In this document: positions 7,115-14,972 of the stretch, piece after piece
Layout of the letters: every line of letters begins with the position of its first letter
How positions within the stretch are numbered: position 1 is the first letter of the stretch
Source of the DNA: Lysobacter sp. M2-1
Lineage (GTDB): Bacteria > Pseudomonadota > Gammaproteobacteria > Xanthomonadales > Xanthomonadaceae
Assembly: GCF_022662495.1 (NCBI RefSeq)
Contig: NZ_JAKPBU010000001.1
Span: 1,426,001-1,490,000 of the forward strand
DNA: 64,000 nt
Reading direction: 5' to 3'
Position numbers and translations under genes: made by a program
Notes under the pieces: generated by a model
What the model saw: only the letters and a program-made list of their open reading frames with translations
Databases searched by the model: none
Told to the model about the DNA's origin: nothing

Positions 7115-9289
7115 ATGAAGCCGACTCACTTCTTGCTCGCACTAGGCCTGATGACCACGACCACGCACGCCGCCGCACCGATACCGCCCACCCCGCCTGA
7201 CGCGGTCAAACAGCCGCACGTGGTCAAGGCTCCGTTCGGCGCCGAGCGCCAGGACGAGTACTACTGGCTGCGCGACGACAAGCGCGAAAACAAGCAGATG
7301 CTCGCCTACCTGCAGGCCGAAAACGCGTATACCGATACGGTGATGGCGCCGCTCAAGCCGGTGGAAGAGCGGCTGTACCAGGAGATCGTCGGCCGGATCA
7401 AGCAGGACGACAGCTCGGTGCCCTACCGCGAACGCGGCTGGTGGTACTACAGCCGCTTCGAGACCGGGCAGGACTATCCGGTGCACGCGCGGCGCAAGGA
7501 CGGCCCGGGCGTGGACGCGGCATCGATCCAGCAGGCCAACGCCGCCGGCGACTTCGATGGCGAAGAAGTGCTGCTCGACGTCAACGCCCTGGCGAAAGGC
7601 AAGGACTACTACCAGGTCGGCGACTACGAGGTCACCCAGGACAACACCATCCTGGCCTATGCCGACGACACCAACGGCCGCCGCCAGTACACGATCCGCT
7701 TCAAGAACCTGGCCACCGGCGAGACCTATCCCGAGCAGATCACCGGCGTGTCCGCCAATCTGGTCTGGGCGGACGACAACCGCACCCTGTTCTACGTCGA
7801 GAATGATCCCGAGACCCTGCTCACCAAGCGGGTGAAGAAGCATGTGCTGGGCACGCCCGTCGCCCAGGACGCGCTGGTGTACGAAGAACCCGACGACAGC
7901 TTCTACATGGGGATCGACCGCAGCCGCGACGACAAGTACATCTGCATCGGCGTGGAAAGCACGGTCTCGAGCGAGCAGCGCTGCGCGCCGGCCGCCGACC
8001 CGGCGCAGTTCGTGGTGCTCGCGCCGCGCCAGCGCGACGTGGAATACCAGGCCGAGCACCTCGGCGACCGCTGGGTGATCCGGACCAACGCCGACGGTGC
8101 GAAGAACTTCAAGATCGTCACCGCGCCGAGCGACTCCACCTCGCGCAAGGACTGGAAGGACTGGGTGCCGCACCGCGACGACGTCTACATCGAAGGTTTT
8201 GAGCTGTTCGACGGCTTCACCGCCGTGGCCGAGCGTTCCGACGGGCTCGAGCGCGTGCGCATCCTCAAGGCCAAGGGCGAGGAGGAATACGTCAAGGCCG
8301 ACGAGCCGGCGTATTCGATGGGCCTGGACGTCAATTCCGAGCCCGACAGCGACTGGCTGCGCTACAGCTACACCTCGCTGACCACGCCGGCCACCACCTA
8401 CGAGCTCAACGTCAGCTCGGGAGAACGCCGGCTGCTCAAGCGCCAGCCCGTGCTCGGCGGCTACGATCCCGCCCGCTATGTCACCGAGCGGGTGTGGGTG
8501 CCGGCGCGCGATGGCACCCGGATCCCGGTGTCGCTGGTCTACAAGAAGGGCTTCGAGAAGAACGGCAAGGCGGCGATGCTGCAGTACGGCTACGGCAGCT
8601 ACGGTGCGTCGATGGATCCGGGCTTCAGCGTCACCAACGTGAGCCTGCTCGACCGCGGCATGGTCTACGCGCTCGCCCATATCCGCGGCGGCCAGGAAAT
8701 GGGTCGCAAGTGGTACGACGACGGCAAGCTGCTGAACAAGAAGAACACCTTCACCGACTTCATCGACGTCACCGAGTATCTGGTGCGGCAGGGCTACGCG
8801 GCGCCCGATCGCGTCGCCGCGCTCGGCGGCAGCGCGGGCGGGCTGCTGATGGGCGCGATCGCCAACATGGCGCCGGACAAGTACCGCGTGATCCTGTCGC
8901 AGGTGCCGTTCGTGGACGTGGTCACAACCATGCTCGATCCGAGCATCCCGCTGACCACCAACGAATACGACGAATGGGGCAACCCGGAGCAGAAGGAGTA
9001 CTACGACTACATGCTCTCGTATTCGCCCTACGACAACCTCAAGGCCCAGGATTATCCGGCCATGTTCGTCGGCACCGGCCTGTGGGATTCGCAAGTGCAG
9101 TATTTCGAGCCGGCCAAATACGTCGCACGCCTGCGCGACCTCGACACCGGCAGCCAGCCGGTCGTGTTCCGGATCAACATGGAAGCCGGCCACGGCGGCA
9201 AGTCCGGTCGCTTCCGCAGGTATCGCGAAACGGCGGAAATGTACGCGTTCATGCTCGACCAGCTGGGAGTGGCCGAACCGGCGCCGTAA
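7115..9289 (+). CDS. ptrB: S9A peptidase, oligopeptidase B-like, with signal peptide
   Basis: A 724-residue enzyme of the oligopeptidase B group, which cuts peptides after Arg or Lys. It opens with a signal peptide (MKPTHFLLALGLMTTTTHAA) and then the OpB-type propeller start (HPHVVKAPFG-like, DEYYWLRDDKRENKQMLAYL). The catalytic domain carries GGSAGG (Ser573), the acid region GTGLWDSQVQYFEP and His693 in EAGHGGKSG. The stretch FEKNGKAAMLQYGYGSYGAS and HIRGGQEMGRKWYDDGK is strongly OpB-like. Typical OpB is cytoplasmic, so export is unusual here. The start at 7115 is favoured over 7058 because it begins the signal peptide. Oligopeptidase B versus general prolyl oligopeptidase is judged on sequence style only. 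Confidence 0.9.
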   Translation: MKPTHFLLALGLMTTTTHAAAPIPPTPPDAVKQPHVVKAPFGAERQDEYYWLRDDKRENKQMLAYLQAENAYTDTVMAPLKPVEERLYQEIVGRIKQDDSSVPYRERGWWYYSRFETGQDYPVHARRKDGPGVDAASIQQANAAGDFDGEEVLLDVNALAKGKDYYQVGDYEVTQDNTILAYADDTNGRRQYTIRFKNLATGETYPEQITGVSANLVWADDNRTLFYVENDPETLLTKRVKKHVLGTPVAQDALVYEEPDDSFYMGIDRSRDDKYICIGVESTVSSEQRCAPAADPAQFVVLAPRQRDVEYQAEHLGDRWVIRTNADGAKNFKIVTAPSDSTSRKDWKDWVPHRDDVYIEGFELFDGFTAVAERSDGLERVRILKAKGEEEYVKADEPAYSMGLDVNSEPDSDWLRYSYTSLTTPATTYELNVSSGERRLLKRQPVLGGYDPARYVTERVWVPARDGTRIPVSLVYKKGFEKNGKAAMLQYGYGSYGASMDPGFSVTNVSLLDRGMVYALAHIRGGQEMGRKWYDDGKLLNKKNTFTDFIDVTEYLVRQGYAAPDRVAALGGSAGGLLMGAIANMAPDKYRVILSQVPFVDVVTTMLDPSIPLTTNEYDEWGNPEQKEYYDYMLSYSPYDNLKAQDYPAMFVGTGLWDSQVQYFEPAKYVARLRDLDTGSQPVVFRINMEAGHGGKSGRFRRYRETAEMYAFMLDQLGVAEPAP

Positions 9290-9345
9290 ATGCGCATCGC
9301 TGCGCGATCGGGTGCCCGCGACCTCTCGTGCCGCGGTGGCGCTCC

Positions 9346-9351
9346 TACAAT
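9346..9351 (+). promoter_or_regulatory. -10-like hexamer before the YbaN-like gene
   Basis: TACAAT lies six bases before the ATG at 9358. This is the spacing expected if transcription starts at the start codon. No Shine-Dalgarno sequence or strong -35 box is seen. Confidence 0.45.
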
Positions 9352-9357
9352 CGGGCC

Positions 9358-9747
9358 ATGACGCGTTGGGTGTGGTGGCTGCTGGCCTACGCCAGCCTCG
9401 GGATCGGCATCGTCGGCATCTTCTTGCCGGTGCTGCCGACCACGGTGTTCGTGCTTCTGGCAGCCTACGCCGCCGCGCGCGGCTCCAGGCGCCTGCATCG
9501 CTGGCTGCTGCGGCACCGGACCTTCGGTCCGGCGATCCGCGACTGGCAACGGCATGGGGCGGTGAGCCGGCGTGCCAAGTGGTCGGCGACGCTGGCGATG
9601 CTGGGAAGCGCGTTGATCCTGCTCGCGATCATGACCCGCTTCCCCGCGCATCGCTGGTGGATGACCGTGCTGCCGATCGCCTGCATGGCGATCGTCGGTT
9701 TCTGGCTGTGGCGCCGGCCAGAACCGGCCCAGCAGCCACCCTCCTAG
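9358..9747 (+). CDS. DUF454 / YbaN-family inner-membrane protein
   Basis: A 129-residue membrane protein with the DUF454 signature: an N-terminal helix (WVWWLLAYASLGIGIVGIFLPVLPTTVFVLLAAYAAARG), then SRRLHRWLLRHRTFGPAIRDWQRHGAVSRRAKW, then two closely spaced helices (ATLAMLGSALILLAIM and WMTVLPIACMAIVGFWLW). The PVLPTTVFVLLAA and FGPAI-DW motifs define the family. Its function is not established. It stands alone before the lptM-dapF operon, with its own promoter-like hexamer. Confidence 0.9.
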   Translation: MTRWVWWLLAYASLGIGIVGIFLPVLPTTVFVLLAAYAAARGSRRLHRWLLRHRTFGPAIRDWQRHGAVSRRAKWSATLAMLGSALILLAIMTRFPAHRWWMTVLPIACMAIVGFWLWRRPEPAQQPPS

Positions 9748-9757
9748 CGTTCCGCGT

Positions 9758-9763
9758 TACCAT
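9758..9763 (+). promoter_or_regulatory. -10-like hexamer before lptM
   Basis: TACCAT lies six bases before the ATG at 9770, the same geometry as at 1634, 9346, 21832 and 39966. It would drive the lptM-dapF-DUF484 transcript. Confidence 0.4.
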
Positions 9764-9769
9764 GCGGAC

Positions 9770-10027
9770 ATGAACACGATCATGCGTTTACTGCTGTGCG
9801 CCGCGTTGCTGGCGGGTTTGTCGGCCTGCGGCAACAAGGGCCCGCTGGTGCAGGCCGATGCCCCCGAAGCGCAGGAATCCGACACCGCGCCGACCACGGA
9901 AACGCCGACCACGACCGAGTCAGCCACCCCCGTGGATCCGGCAACCGAGCCGACGGTGGAGGAGGACGAACCCGCGCCGGCCGATCCGGTCGAACCGCCG
10001 CCGCCCGCGGACGATGGCACACCCTGA
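9770..10027 (+). CDS. lptM: LptM/YifL-type small lipoprotein
   Basis: An 85-residue lipoprotein. Its signal [20 protein letters not shown] ends in the lipobox LSAC, followed by GNKGPL, the conserved core of the LptM (YifL) family. LptM assists folding of the LPS translocon LptDE in enterobacteria. The remaining 55 residues are a Pro/Glu/Thr-rich tail with little structure. Position directly before dapF matches the arrangement in E. coli (yifL-dapF). It overlaps the dapF start by 14 bases. Confidence 0.88.
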   Translation: MNTIMRLLLCAALLAGLSACGNKGPLVQADAPEAQESDTAPTTETPTTTESATPVDPATEPTVEEDEPAPADPVEPPPPADDGTP

Positions 10028-10865
10028 TCCCCGGCGCCTGCGCTTCACCAAGATGCATGGTGCGGGCAACGACTTCGTCGTGCTCGACCTGCGCAGCGGC
10101 GCCCCGGATCCTTCGCCCGAATTGTGCCGCGCGCTTGCCGACCGCCACACGGGCGTGGGCTGCGACCAGATCCTGACCATCGAGGCTGCGCGCAGCAGTG
10201 CGGCGGTCGCGGCTTACGGCATCTGGAATGCGGACGGCTCGACCTCGCGCCAATGCGGCAACGGCGCGCGCTGCGTGGCCGCCTGGCTGGCGCGCGATGG
10301 CGCCGCGCCGGGCGAGCGCTTCGTGCTCGATAGTCCTGCCGGCAGTCATGCCGTGCAGGCACTGGGTGCAGGCCGCTACCGGATCGCAATGGGCGTGCCG
10401 CAGTTCGCGCCGCAGGCCGTGCCGTTGCGCGGTTTCGCCGAAGCGCAGGACGAGTATGCGCTGGAGGTCCACGGCGAGCCGCTGCATTTCGGCGCGGTGT
10501 CGATGGGCAATCCGCACGCGGTGATCGAGGTGCTCGATGTGGACGCCGCGCAAGTGGCACGTATCGGCGCGTTGCTGCAGGCCGACCCGGCGTTCCCGCA
10601 GTCGGTCAACGTCGGCTTCGCACAACCGGTTGCGCGCGATCGCATCCGCCTGCGCGTCTACGAGCGCGGGGTGGGCGAGACCCAGGCCTGCGGCAGCGGC
10701 GCCTGCGCGGCAGCGGCGGTGCTGATGCGGCGCGGTCGCCTCGATCGCGAGGCCGTCGTATCGTTGCCGGGCGGCGAGCTCGACATCACCTGGCCCGACG
10801 ACACGTCGCCGATCCTGATGGGCGGCCCTGCTGCATTCGTTTTCGACGGGGAATGGCTGCAATGA
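10014..10865 (+). CDS. dapF: Diaminopimelate epimerase
   Basis: A 283-residue enzyme that converts LL- to meso-diaminopimelate for lysine and peptidoglycan synthesis. The start ([18 protein letters not shown]) and the two active-site cysteines, Cys81 in RQCGNGARC and Cys226 in [10 protein letters not shown], are diagnostic. The ATG at 10014 lies inside the end of lptM; longer readings would only add residues from the lptM shadow frame. Its stop overlaps the next start (ATGA), so translation of the following DUF484 gene is probably coupled. Confidence 0.97.
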   Translation: MAHPDPRRLRFTKMHGAGNDFVVLDLRSGAPDPSPELCRALADRHTGVGCDQILTIEAARSSAAVAAYGIWNADGSTSRQCGNGARCVAAWLARDGAAPGERFVLDSPAGSHAVQALGAGRYRIAMGVPQFAPQAVPLRGFAEAQDEYALEVHGEPLHFGAVSMGNPHAVIEVLDVDAAQVARIGALLQADPAFPQSVNVGFAQPVARDRIRLRVYERGVGETQACGSGACAAAAVLMRRGRLDREAVVSLPGGELDITWPDDTSPILMGGPAAFVFDGEWLQ

Positions 10866-11536
10866 TCGATTCAACCGAGAAGCTCGGCGCGCACGAGGTG
10901 GCTGCCTTCCTGCGCAGGCACCCGGAATTCCTGCGCCAGTTCCCGGACCTGGCCGTCAGCCTGGTGGTCCCGCGCGACGCAGGCCCGGCCGCGTCGCTGG
11001 CCAGCTACCAGCTGGAAGTCCTGCGCGACAAGAATCGTGAGCTCAACCGCCGCCTGCAGGAGCTGTTCGGCAATGCCCAGGTCAACGAACGTCTGGCCGT
11101 GCGCACCCACCAGCTCACGCTCGCGTTGCTGAAGCAGAACAGCGCCGCCGACACCCTGCGCGCGATGGCCGCCGCGCTGGCCGAGGATTTCCAGGGGGAT
11201 CTGGTGCGGATCGTGTCGTTCCGCCCGGTCGTCGGTCTTGACGACGCCGACTGGCTGCAGGTGATCGACCAGGGCGACAAGCATGTCGATCCGTTCCGCG
11301 ACTGCCTGGCCGATGGCGAACCGCTATGCGGCCGTCTGCAACCGGACAAGCACGCGCTGCTGTACGGCGCGCGCGCCGACGAGGTGCAGTCCAGCGCGTT
11401 GCTGCCGATGCCGGGCCAAGGGCTGATCGCCGTCGGCAGCCTCGATCCGAATCGGTTCTATCCCGGCATGGGCACCCTGTTCCTGCGGATGATGGCCGAG
11501 TCGCTGGCCACCGCGCTGCGCCGCTTCGATGGGTGA
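10862..11536 (+). CDS. DUF484 family protein (YigA)
   Basis: A protein of about 224 residues of the DUF484/YigA family, which has a GAF-like fold and no settled function. Conserved elements are [21 protein letters not shown] near the start, a predicted coiled coil ([28 protein letters not shown]), and the C-terminal [35 protein letters not shown]. The family is typically encoded between dapF and xerC, as here. ATG 10862 overlaps the dapF stop; an in-frame ATG at 10853 is also possible but less likely. Confidence 0.9.
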   Translation: MIDSTEKLGAHEVAAFLRRHPEFLRQFPDLAVSLVVPRDAGPAASLASYQLEVLRDKNRELNRRLQELFGNAQVNERLAVRTHQLTLALLKQNSAADTLRAMAAALAEDFQGDLVRIVSFRPVVGLDDADWLQVIDQGDKHVDPFRDCLADGEPLCGRLQPDKHALLYGARADEVQSSALLPMPGQGLIAVGSLDPNRFYPGMGTLFLRMMAESLATALRRFDG

Positions 11537-11549
11537 CATCGAAGCACTT

Positions 11550-11630
11550 GTGGGAGCGGCCTTGGCCGCGAATGCCTTGCCCTGCCGAGTCGGTGGCGCG
11601 AAAAGCATTCGCGGCCAAGGCCGCTCCCAC
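11550..11630. repeat. REP-like element with perfect 26-bp inverted arms
   Basis: The arms at 11550-11575 and 11605-11630 are exact reverse complements (starting GTGGGAGCGGCCTTGGCCGC) around a 29-base loop. The element fills the junction between the DUF484 gene and xerC, which abut in many relatives. In RNA it would form a very stable stem. Confidence 0.9.
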
Positions 11631-11662
11631 AGCGGGCTTCCCATGCATTGGCCGCGTCGACG

Positions 11663-12529
11663 ATGATCGACGATTACCTCGCGCATTTGCAGGTCGAGCG
11701 CCGCATGTCGGCGCATACGCTCGATGCCTACAAGCGCGATCTCGATGCGCTTGCCGCGTGGGCACAGGCGCAGGGCAGCGACGACCTGTCGGCGCTGCAA
11801 TCCGAGCAGCTGCGCGCCTTCATCGCCGCCGAGCACCGGCGCGGACTTTCGCCCAAGAGCCTGCAGCGGCGCCTGTCCGCGTGCCGCAGTTATTTCCAGT
11901 GGCTGCTCAAGCACGCGCGCATCCCCGCCAATCCCGCCGCCGGCGTGCGCGCGCCCAAGGCGCCGCGCAAGCTGCCACAGGTGCTCGATCCGGACGAGGC
12001 CGCGCGCCTGGTCGAGGTGCCCACCGACGTTCCGCTGGGGCTGCGCGATCGCGCGCTGCTGGAACTGTTCTATTCCTCCGGGCTGCGCCTGTCGGAGCTG
12101 TGCCAGCTGCGCTGGCACGACCTCGACCTCGACGGCGGCACGGTCACCGTGCTGGGCAAGGGCAGCAAGCAGCGCGTGGTGCCGGTGGGCTCGCACGCGC
12201 GCACGGCTTTGGCCGAATGGCGCGCGCACGCGCAGGTGGCAAGCGCTGCGCCGGTGTTCCCGGGCCGCAACGGCCCGATTACCCCGCGCGCGGTGCAGCT
12301 GCGCCTGCGCCAGCTGGCCCAGCGTCAGGGTCTGTTCAAGCGCGTGCACCCGCATCTGCTGCGGCATTCTTTCGCCAGCCATGTGCTCGAATCCTCCGGC
12401 GACCTGCGCGGCGTGCAGGAACTACTCGGCCATGCCGACATCGCCACCACCCAGATCTACACCCACCTCGACTTCCAGCATCTGGCCAAGGTCTACGACG
12501 CCGCGCATCCGCGGGCCAAACGGAAGTAG
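11663..12529 (+). CDS. xerC: Tyrosine recombinase XerC
   Basis: A 288-residue tyrosine recombinase that acts with XerD at the dif site to resolve chromosome dimers. The N-terminal SAM-like domain ([28 protein letters not shown]) is followed by the catalytic domain: Arg142 in SGLRLSEL, the beta-hairpin lysine in GKGSKQR, HLLRH (His231, Arg234), GHADI and the nucleophile Tyr266 in [10 protein letters not shown]. The linkage dapF-DUF484-xerC-hslVU supports XerC rather than XerD or an integrase. ATG 11663 is chosen; an upstream TTG in frame lies inside the repeat-flanking sequence. Confidence 0.96.
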   Translation: MIDDYLAHLQVERRMSAHTLDAYKRDLDALAAWAQAQGSDDLSALQSEQLRAFIAAEHRRGLSPKSLQRRLSACRSYFQWLLKHARIPANPAAGVRAPKAPRKLPQVLDPDEAARLVEVPTDVPLGLRDRALLELFYSSGLRLSELCQLRWHDLDLDGGTVTVLGKGSKQRVVPVGSHARTALAEWRAHAQVASAAPVFPGRNGPITPRAVQLRLRQLAQRQGLFKRVHPHLLRHSFASHVLESSGDLRGVQELLGHADIATTQIYTHLDFQHLAKVYDAAHPRAKRK

Positions 12530-12549
12530 GTCGGGGCTACGCCCCCGAC
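12530..12549 (+). terminator. Hairpin directly after xerC
   Basis: GTCGGGG and CCCCGAC pair around a six-base loop, starting one base after the xerC stop. No T-run follows, so it may be a repeat or a weak or Rho-dependent end rather than a classical terminator. Confidence 0.4.
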
Positions 12550-12562
12550 GCGCGATCTGTGC

Positions 12563-12588
12563 GTGGGAGCGGCCTTGGCCGCGAATGC
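12563..12588. repeat. Single arm of the GTGGGAGCGGCC repeat
   Basis: This is identical to the left 26-bp arm at 11550-11575 but has no matching right arm nearby. It abuts the point where the Rieske oxygenase remnant loses its reading sense. Confidence 0.85.
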
Positions 12589-12773
12589 CTTCCTGCGGCG
12601 TCAAGGAAAGCTTCGCCGCGCACCACCAGGATCGGTTCGCCGGCGATCTCGCAGGTGGCGTAGTCGCCCGCCCCGCGCACCTGGTCCGCGCGCCCGGCAA
12701 ACTGCCAGGTGCGGGCGAAGGTGCCCCTGTTCACGGCCCCCGCGGCGGCGCGAGGCTGATCGCGATGGACCAT
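12589..12773 (-). pseudogene. Remnant of a Rieske-type ring-hydroxylating oxygenase alpha subunit
   Basis: On the minus strand from ATG 12773 the reading is MVHRDQP.., then FARTWQFAGRADQVRG, then AGDYATCEIAGEPILVVRGE. This matches the opening of Rieske aromatic-ring-hydroxylase alpha subunits, where a Phe-x-x-x-Trp helix and a GDY....GEP-VVVR strand precede the CxH iron ligands. Here the similarity stops after about 55 residues, exactly where the half repeat at 12563-12588 begins, so the CxH/CxxH cluster and the catalytic domain are missing. It is probably a decaying gene fragment between xerC and hslV. This is inferred from motif style, not from an alignment. Confidence 0.6.
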
Positions 12774-12840
12774 CGATCGCGGCGCGGGCTTGCGTCGCCT
12801 CGACGGCATCCCCATCCATGGAGCTTCCGCAGGAGGCCGC

Positions 12841-13392
12841 ATGGATCCCAGCCGCAATCCCAACGTATTCCACGCCACCACCATCCTTTCGGTTCGCCGC
12901 GAGGGCCGGGTGGTAGTCGCGGGCGATGGCCAGGTCACGCTCGGCAACACGGTGATGAAAGCCAATGCGCGCAAGGTGCGCCGGCTCGGCAAGGACGGGC
13001 AGGTGCTGGCGGGGTTCGCCGGGGCTGCGGCCGATGCCTTCACCCTGTTCGAGCTGTTCGAATCGAAACTGGAAAAGCACGGCCAGCTGACCCGCGCCGC
13101 GGTGGAACTGGCCAAGGATTGGCGCACCGAACGCCGGTTCGGCAAGCTGGAGGCGCTGCTCGCGGTCGCCGACCGGGAAACCTCGCTGATCGTCTCAGGC
13201 ACCGGTGACGTCATCGAGCCCGAGGACGGGCTGGTCGCGATCGGTTCCGGCGGGCCGTACGCGCTGTCCGCGGCGCGGGCGCTGCTGGCGCATACCCAGT
13301 TGGATGCCAAAGCCATCGCCACCGCAGCGCTCAACATCGCCGGCGACGTGTGCATCTACACCAATCGCAACATCGTCGTCGAAGAACTTTGA
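12841..13392 (+). CDS. hslV: ATP-dependent protease HslVU, peptidase subunit
   Basis: A 183-residue proteasome-like peptidase of the HslVU complex. The catalytic threonine is exposed after a 12-residue propeptide ([12 protein letters not shown] followed by [10 protein letters not shown]), so Thr13 is the predicted nucleophile. The longer propeptide is usual for Xanthomonadaceae, where E. coli has only Met. Other conserved parts are [60 protein letters not shown] and ICIYTN-type C-terminus. A good Shine-Dalgarno (GCAGGAGG) precedes ATG 12841. hslU follows after a repeat-filled gap. Confidence 0.97.
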   Translation: MDPSRNPNVFHATTILSVRREGRVVVAGDGQVTLGNTVMKANARKVRRLGKDGQVLAGFAGAAADAFTLFELFESKLEKHGQLTRAAVELAKDWRTERRFGKLEALLAVADRETSLIVSGTGDVIEPEDGLVAIGSGGPYALSAARALLAHTQLDAKAIATAALNIAGDVCIYTNRNIVVEEL

Positions 13393-13399
13393 TGCCCTT

Positions 13400-13476
13400 G
13401 TAGGAGCGCCTCTTAGGCGCGACCGGTGCCGAATCTCCATCCGGAATAGCATGTCGCGCCTAAGAGGCGCTCCTAC
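13400..13476. repeat. Inverted repeat with 24-bp arms (GTAGGAGCGCC family)
   Basis: Arms 13400-13423 and 13453-13476 are perfect reverse complements (GTAGGAGCGCCTCTTAGGCG... and its complement) around a 29-base loop. The element lies between hslV and hslU, genes that need balanced expression, and could alter the mRNA between them. Confidence 0.9.
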
Positions 13477-13514
13477 AGGGAGCTCTTACGCAATCGCTCC
13501 CCACGCAGGATCCC

Positions 13515-14888
13515 ATGTCGAAGACCCAGAACAACTCCGCCACCATGACCCCGCGCGAGATCGTGCAGGAGCTCGACCGCCACATCGTCGGCCAGCAGGC
13601 CGCCAAGCGCGCGGTCGCCATCGCCCTGCGCAATCGCTGGCGGCGGATGCAGCTCGACGACGAGCTGCGCAACGAGGTGATGCCTAAGAACATCCTGATG
13701 ATCGGCCCCACCGGCGTGGGCAAGACCGAGATCGCGCGGCGCCTGGCCACGCTGGCCAATGCGCCGTTCGTGAAGGTGGAAGCCACGCGCTTCACCGAGG
13801 TCGGCTATGTCGGCAAGGACGTCGAGCAGATCATCCGCGACCTGGCCGACACCGCGGTCAAGCTCTACCGCGAGCAGGCCAAGGCGCGCGTGCGTCACCA
13901 GGCCGAGGAGCGGGCCGAGGACCGGATCCTCGATGCGCTGCTGCCGCGCCGCGCCGGCGGCTTCGGCTTCGGCGCGCCGAACGCGCAGGACATCGCGGCC
14001 GAGCCCTCGGCCGCCGACAGCGATACCCGCGCCAAGCTGCGCCGGCAGTTGCGCGCAGGCGAGCTGGACGAGCGCGAGATCGAGATCGAAACCGCGATCA
14101 ATGTCGGCGTCGACATCATGGCGCCGCCGGGCATGGAGGAAATGGGCCAGCAGCTGCGTTCGATGTTCTCGCAGCTGGCCGGCAGCAAGACCAACCGCAA
14201 GACCATGCCGGTGCGCGCAGCGCGCCCGCTGCTGATCGAGGAGGAAGCGGGCAAGCTGGTCAACGAGGATGAGGTGCGCGAAGCCGCGATCGAGGCCTGC
14301 GAACAGCATGGCATCGTCTTCATCGACGAGATCGACAAAGTCGCCAAGCGCAGCGAAGGCTACGGTGCCGACGTCAGCCGCGAAGGCGTGCAGCGCGACC
14401 TGCTGCCGCTGGTGGAAGGCTCCACCGTCAGCACCAAGTACGGCGCGGTCCGCACCGACCACATCCTGTTCATCGCCAGCGGCGCGTTCCATCTGGCCAA
14501 GCCGTCCGACCTGATCCCGGAGATGCAGGGCCGGTTCCCGATCCGGGTGGAACTGGGCGCGCTGGGCAAGCACGAGTTCGTGCGCATCCTGACCGAGCCC
14601 AAGGCATCGCTGACCCGGCAGTACGTGGAGCTGCTCAAGACCGAAGGCGTGGCGCTGTCGTTCTCGGCCGACGCGATCGATCTGCTCGCCGAGATCGCCG
14701 CCCAGGTCAACGAACGCCAGGAGAACATCGGCGCCCGCCGCCTGCATACCGTGCTCGAGCGGCTGCTCGACACCCTCAGCTTCGACGCGCCCGACAAGGG
14801 CGGCGAGGTCGTGATCGACCGCGCCTATGTCGACGCGCACCTGGGCGAGCTGGTCCAGGATCCGGACCTGAGCCGCTACATCCTCTGA
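13515..14888 (+). CDS. hslU: HslVU protease ATPase subunit
   Basis: A 457-residue AAA+ unfoldase that feeds proteins to HslV. It opens with [17 protein letters not shown], has Walker A GPTGVGKT, the pore loop GYVGKD, the inserted I-domain (about residues 110-230, [15 protein letters not shown] to [15 protein letters not shown]), Walker [10 protein letters not shown], sensor-1 region [12 protein letters not shown] and the C-terminal helical domain ([22 protein letters not shown]). The final residues DLSRYIL are the tail that docks into HslV. Start and length match the family. Confidence 0.97.
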   Translation: MSKTQNNSATMTPREIVQELDRHIVGQQAAKRAVAIALRNRWRRMQLDDELRNEVMPKNILMIGPTGVGKTEIARRLATLANAPFVKVEATRFTEVGYVGKDVEQIIRDLADTAVKLYREQAKARVRHQAEERAEDRILDALLPRRAGGFGFGAPNAQDIAAEPSAADSDTRAKLRRQLRAGELDEREIEIETAINVGVDIMAPPGMEEMGQQLRSMFSQLAGSKTNRKTMPVRAARPLLIEEEAGKLVNEDEVREAAIEACEQHGIVFIDEIDKVAKRSEGYGADVSREGVQRDLLPLVEGSTVSTKYGAVRTDHILFIASGAFHLAKPSDLIPEMQGRFPIRVELGALGKHEFVRILTEPKASLTRQYVELLKTEGVALSFSADAIDLLAEIAAQVNERQENIGARRLHTVLERLLDTLSFDAPDKGGEVVIDRAYVDAHLGELVQDPDLSRYIL

Positions 14889-14918
14889 ACGGCAGTCTCT
14901 GAACGGCAGCCTCTGAGC
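14883..14918. repeat. Short tandem repeat at the end of hslU
   Basis: Two 14-base units (CTCTGAACGGCAGT and CTCTGAACGGCAGC) and a partial third (CTCTGAGCG) run directly across the hslU stop codon. This looks like slippage duplication of the terminal codons. Confidence 0.7.
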
Positions 14919-14972
14919 GCCAGCGGACGGCGCGCCGGGGTCCGGAATCCGGCAGCGACCGGCAGGCGGCGG

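Noticed and set aside
7142-9193. A 683-codon minus-strand frame over the oligopeptidase B gene
   Set aside because: Shadow of a gene with a complete serine-peptidase triad.
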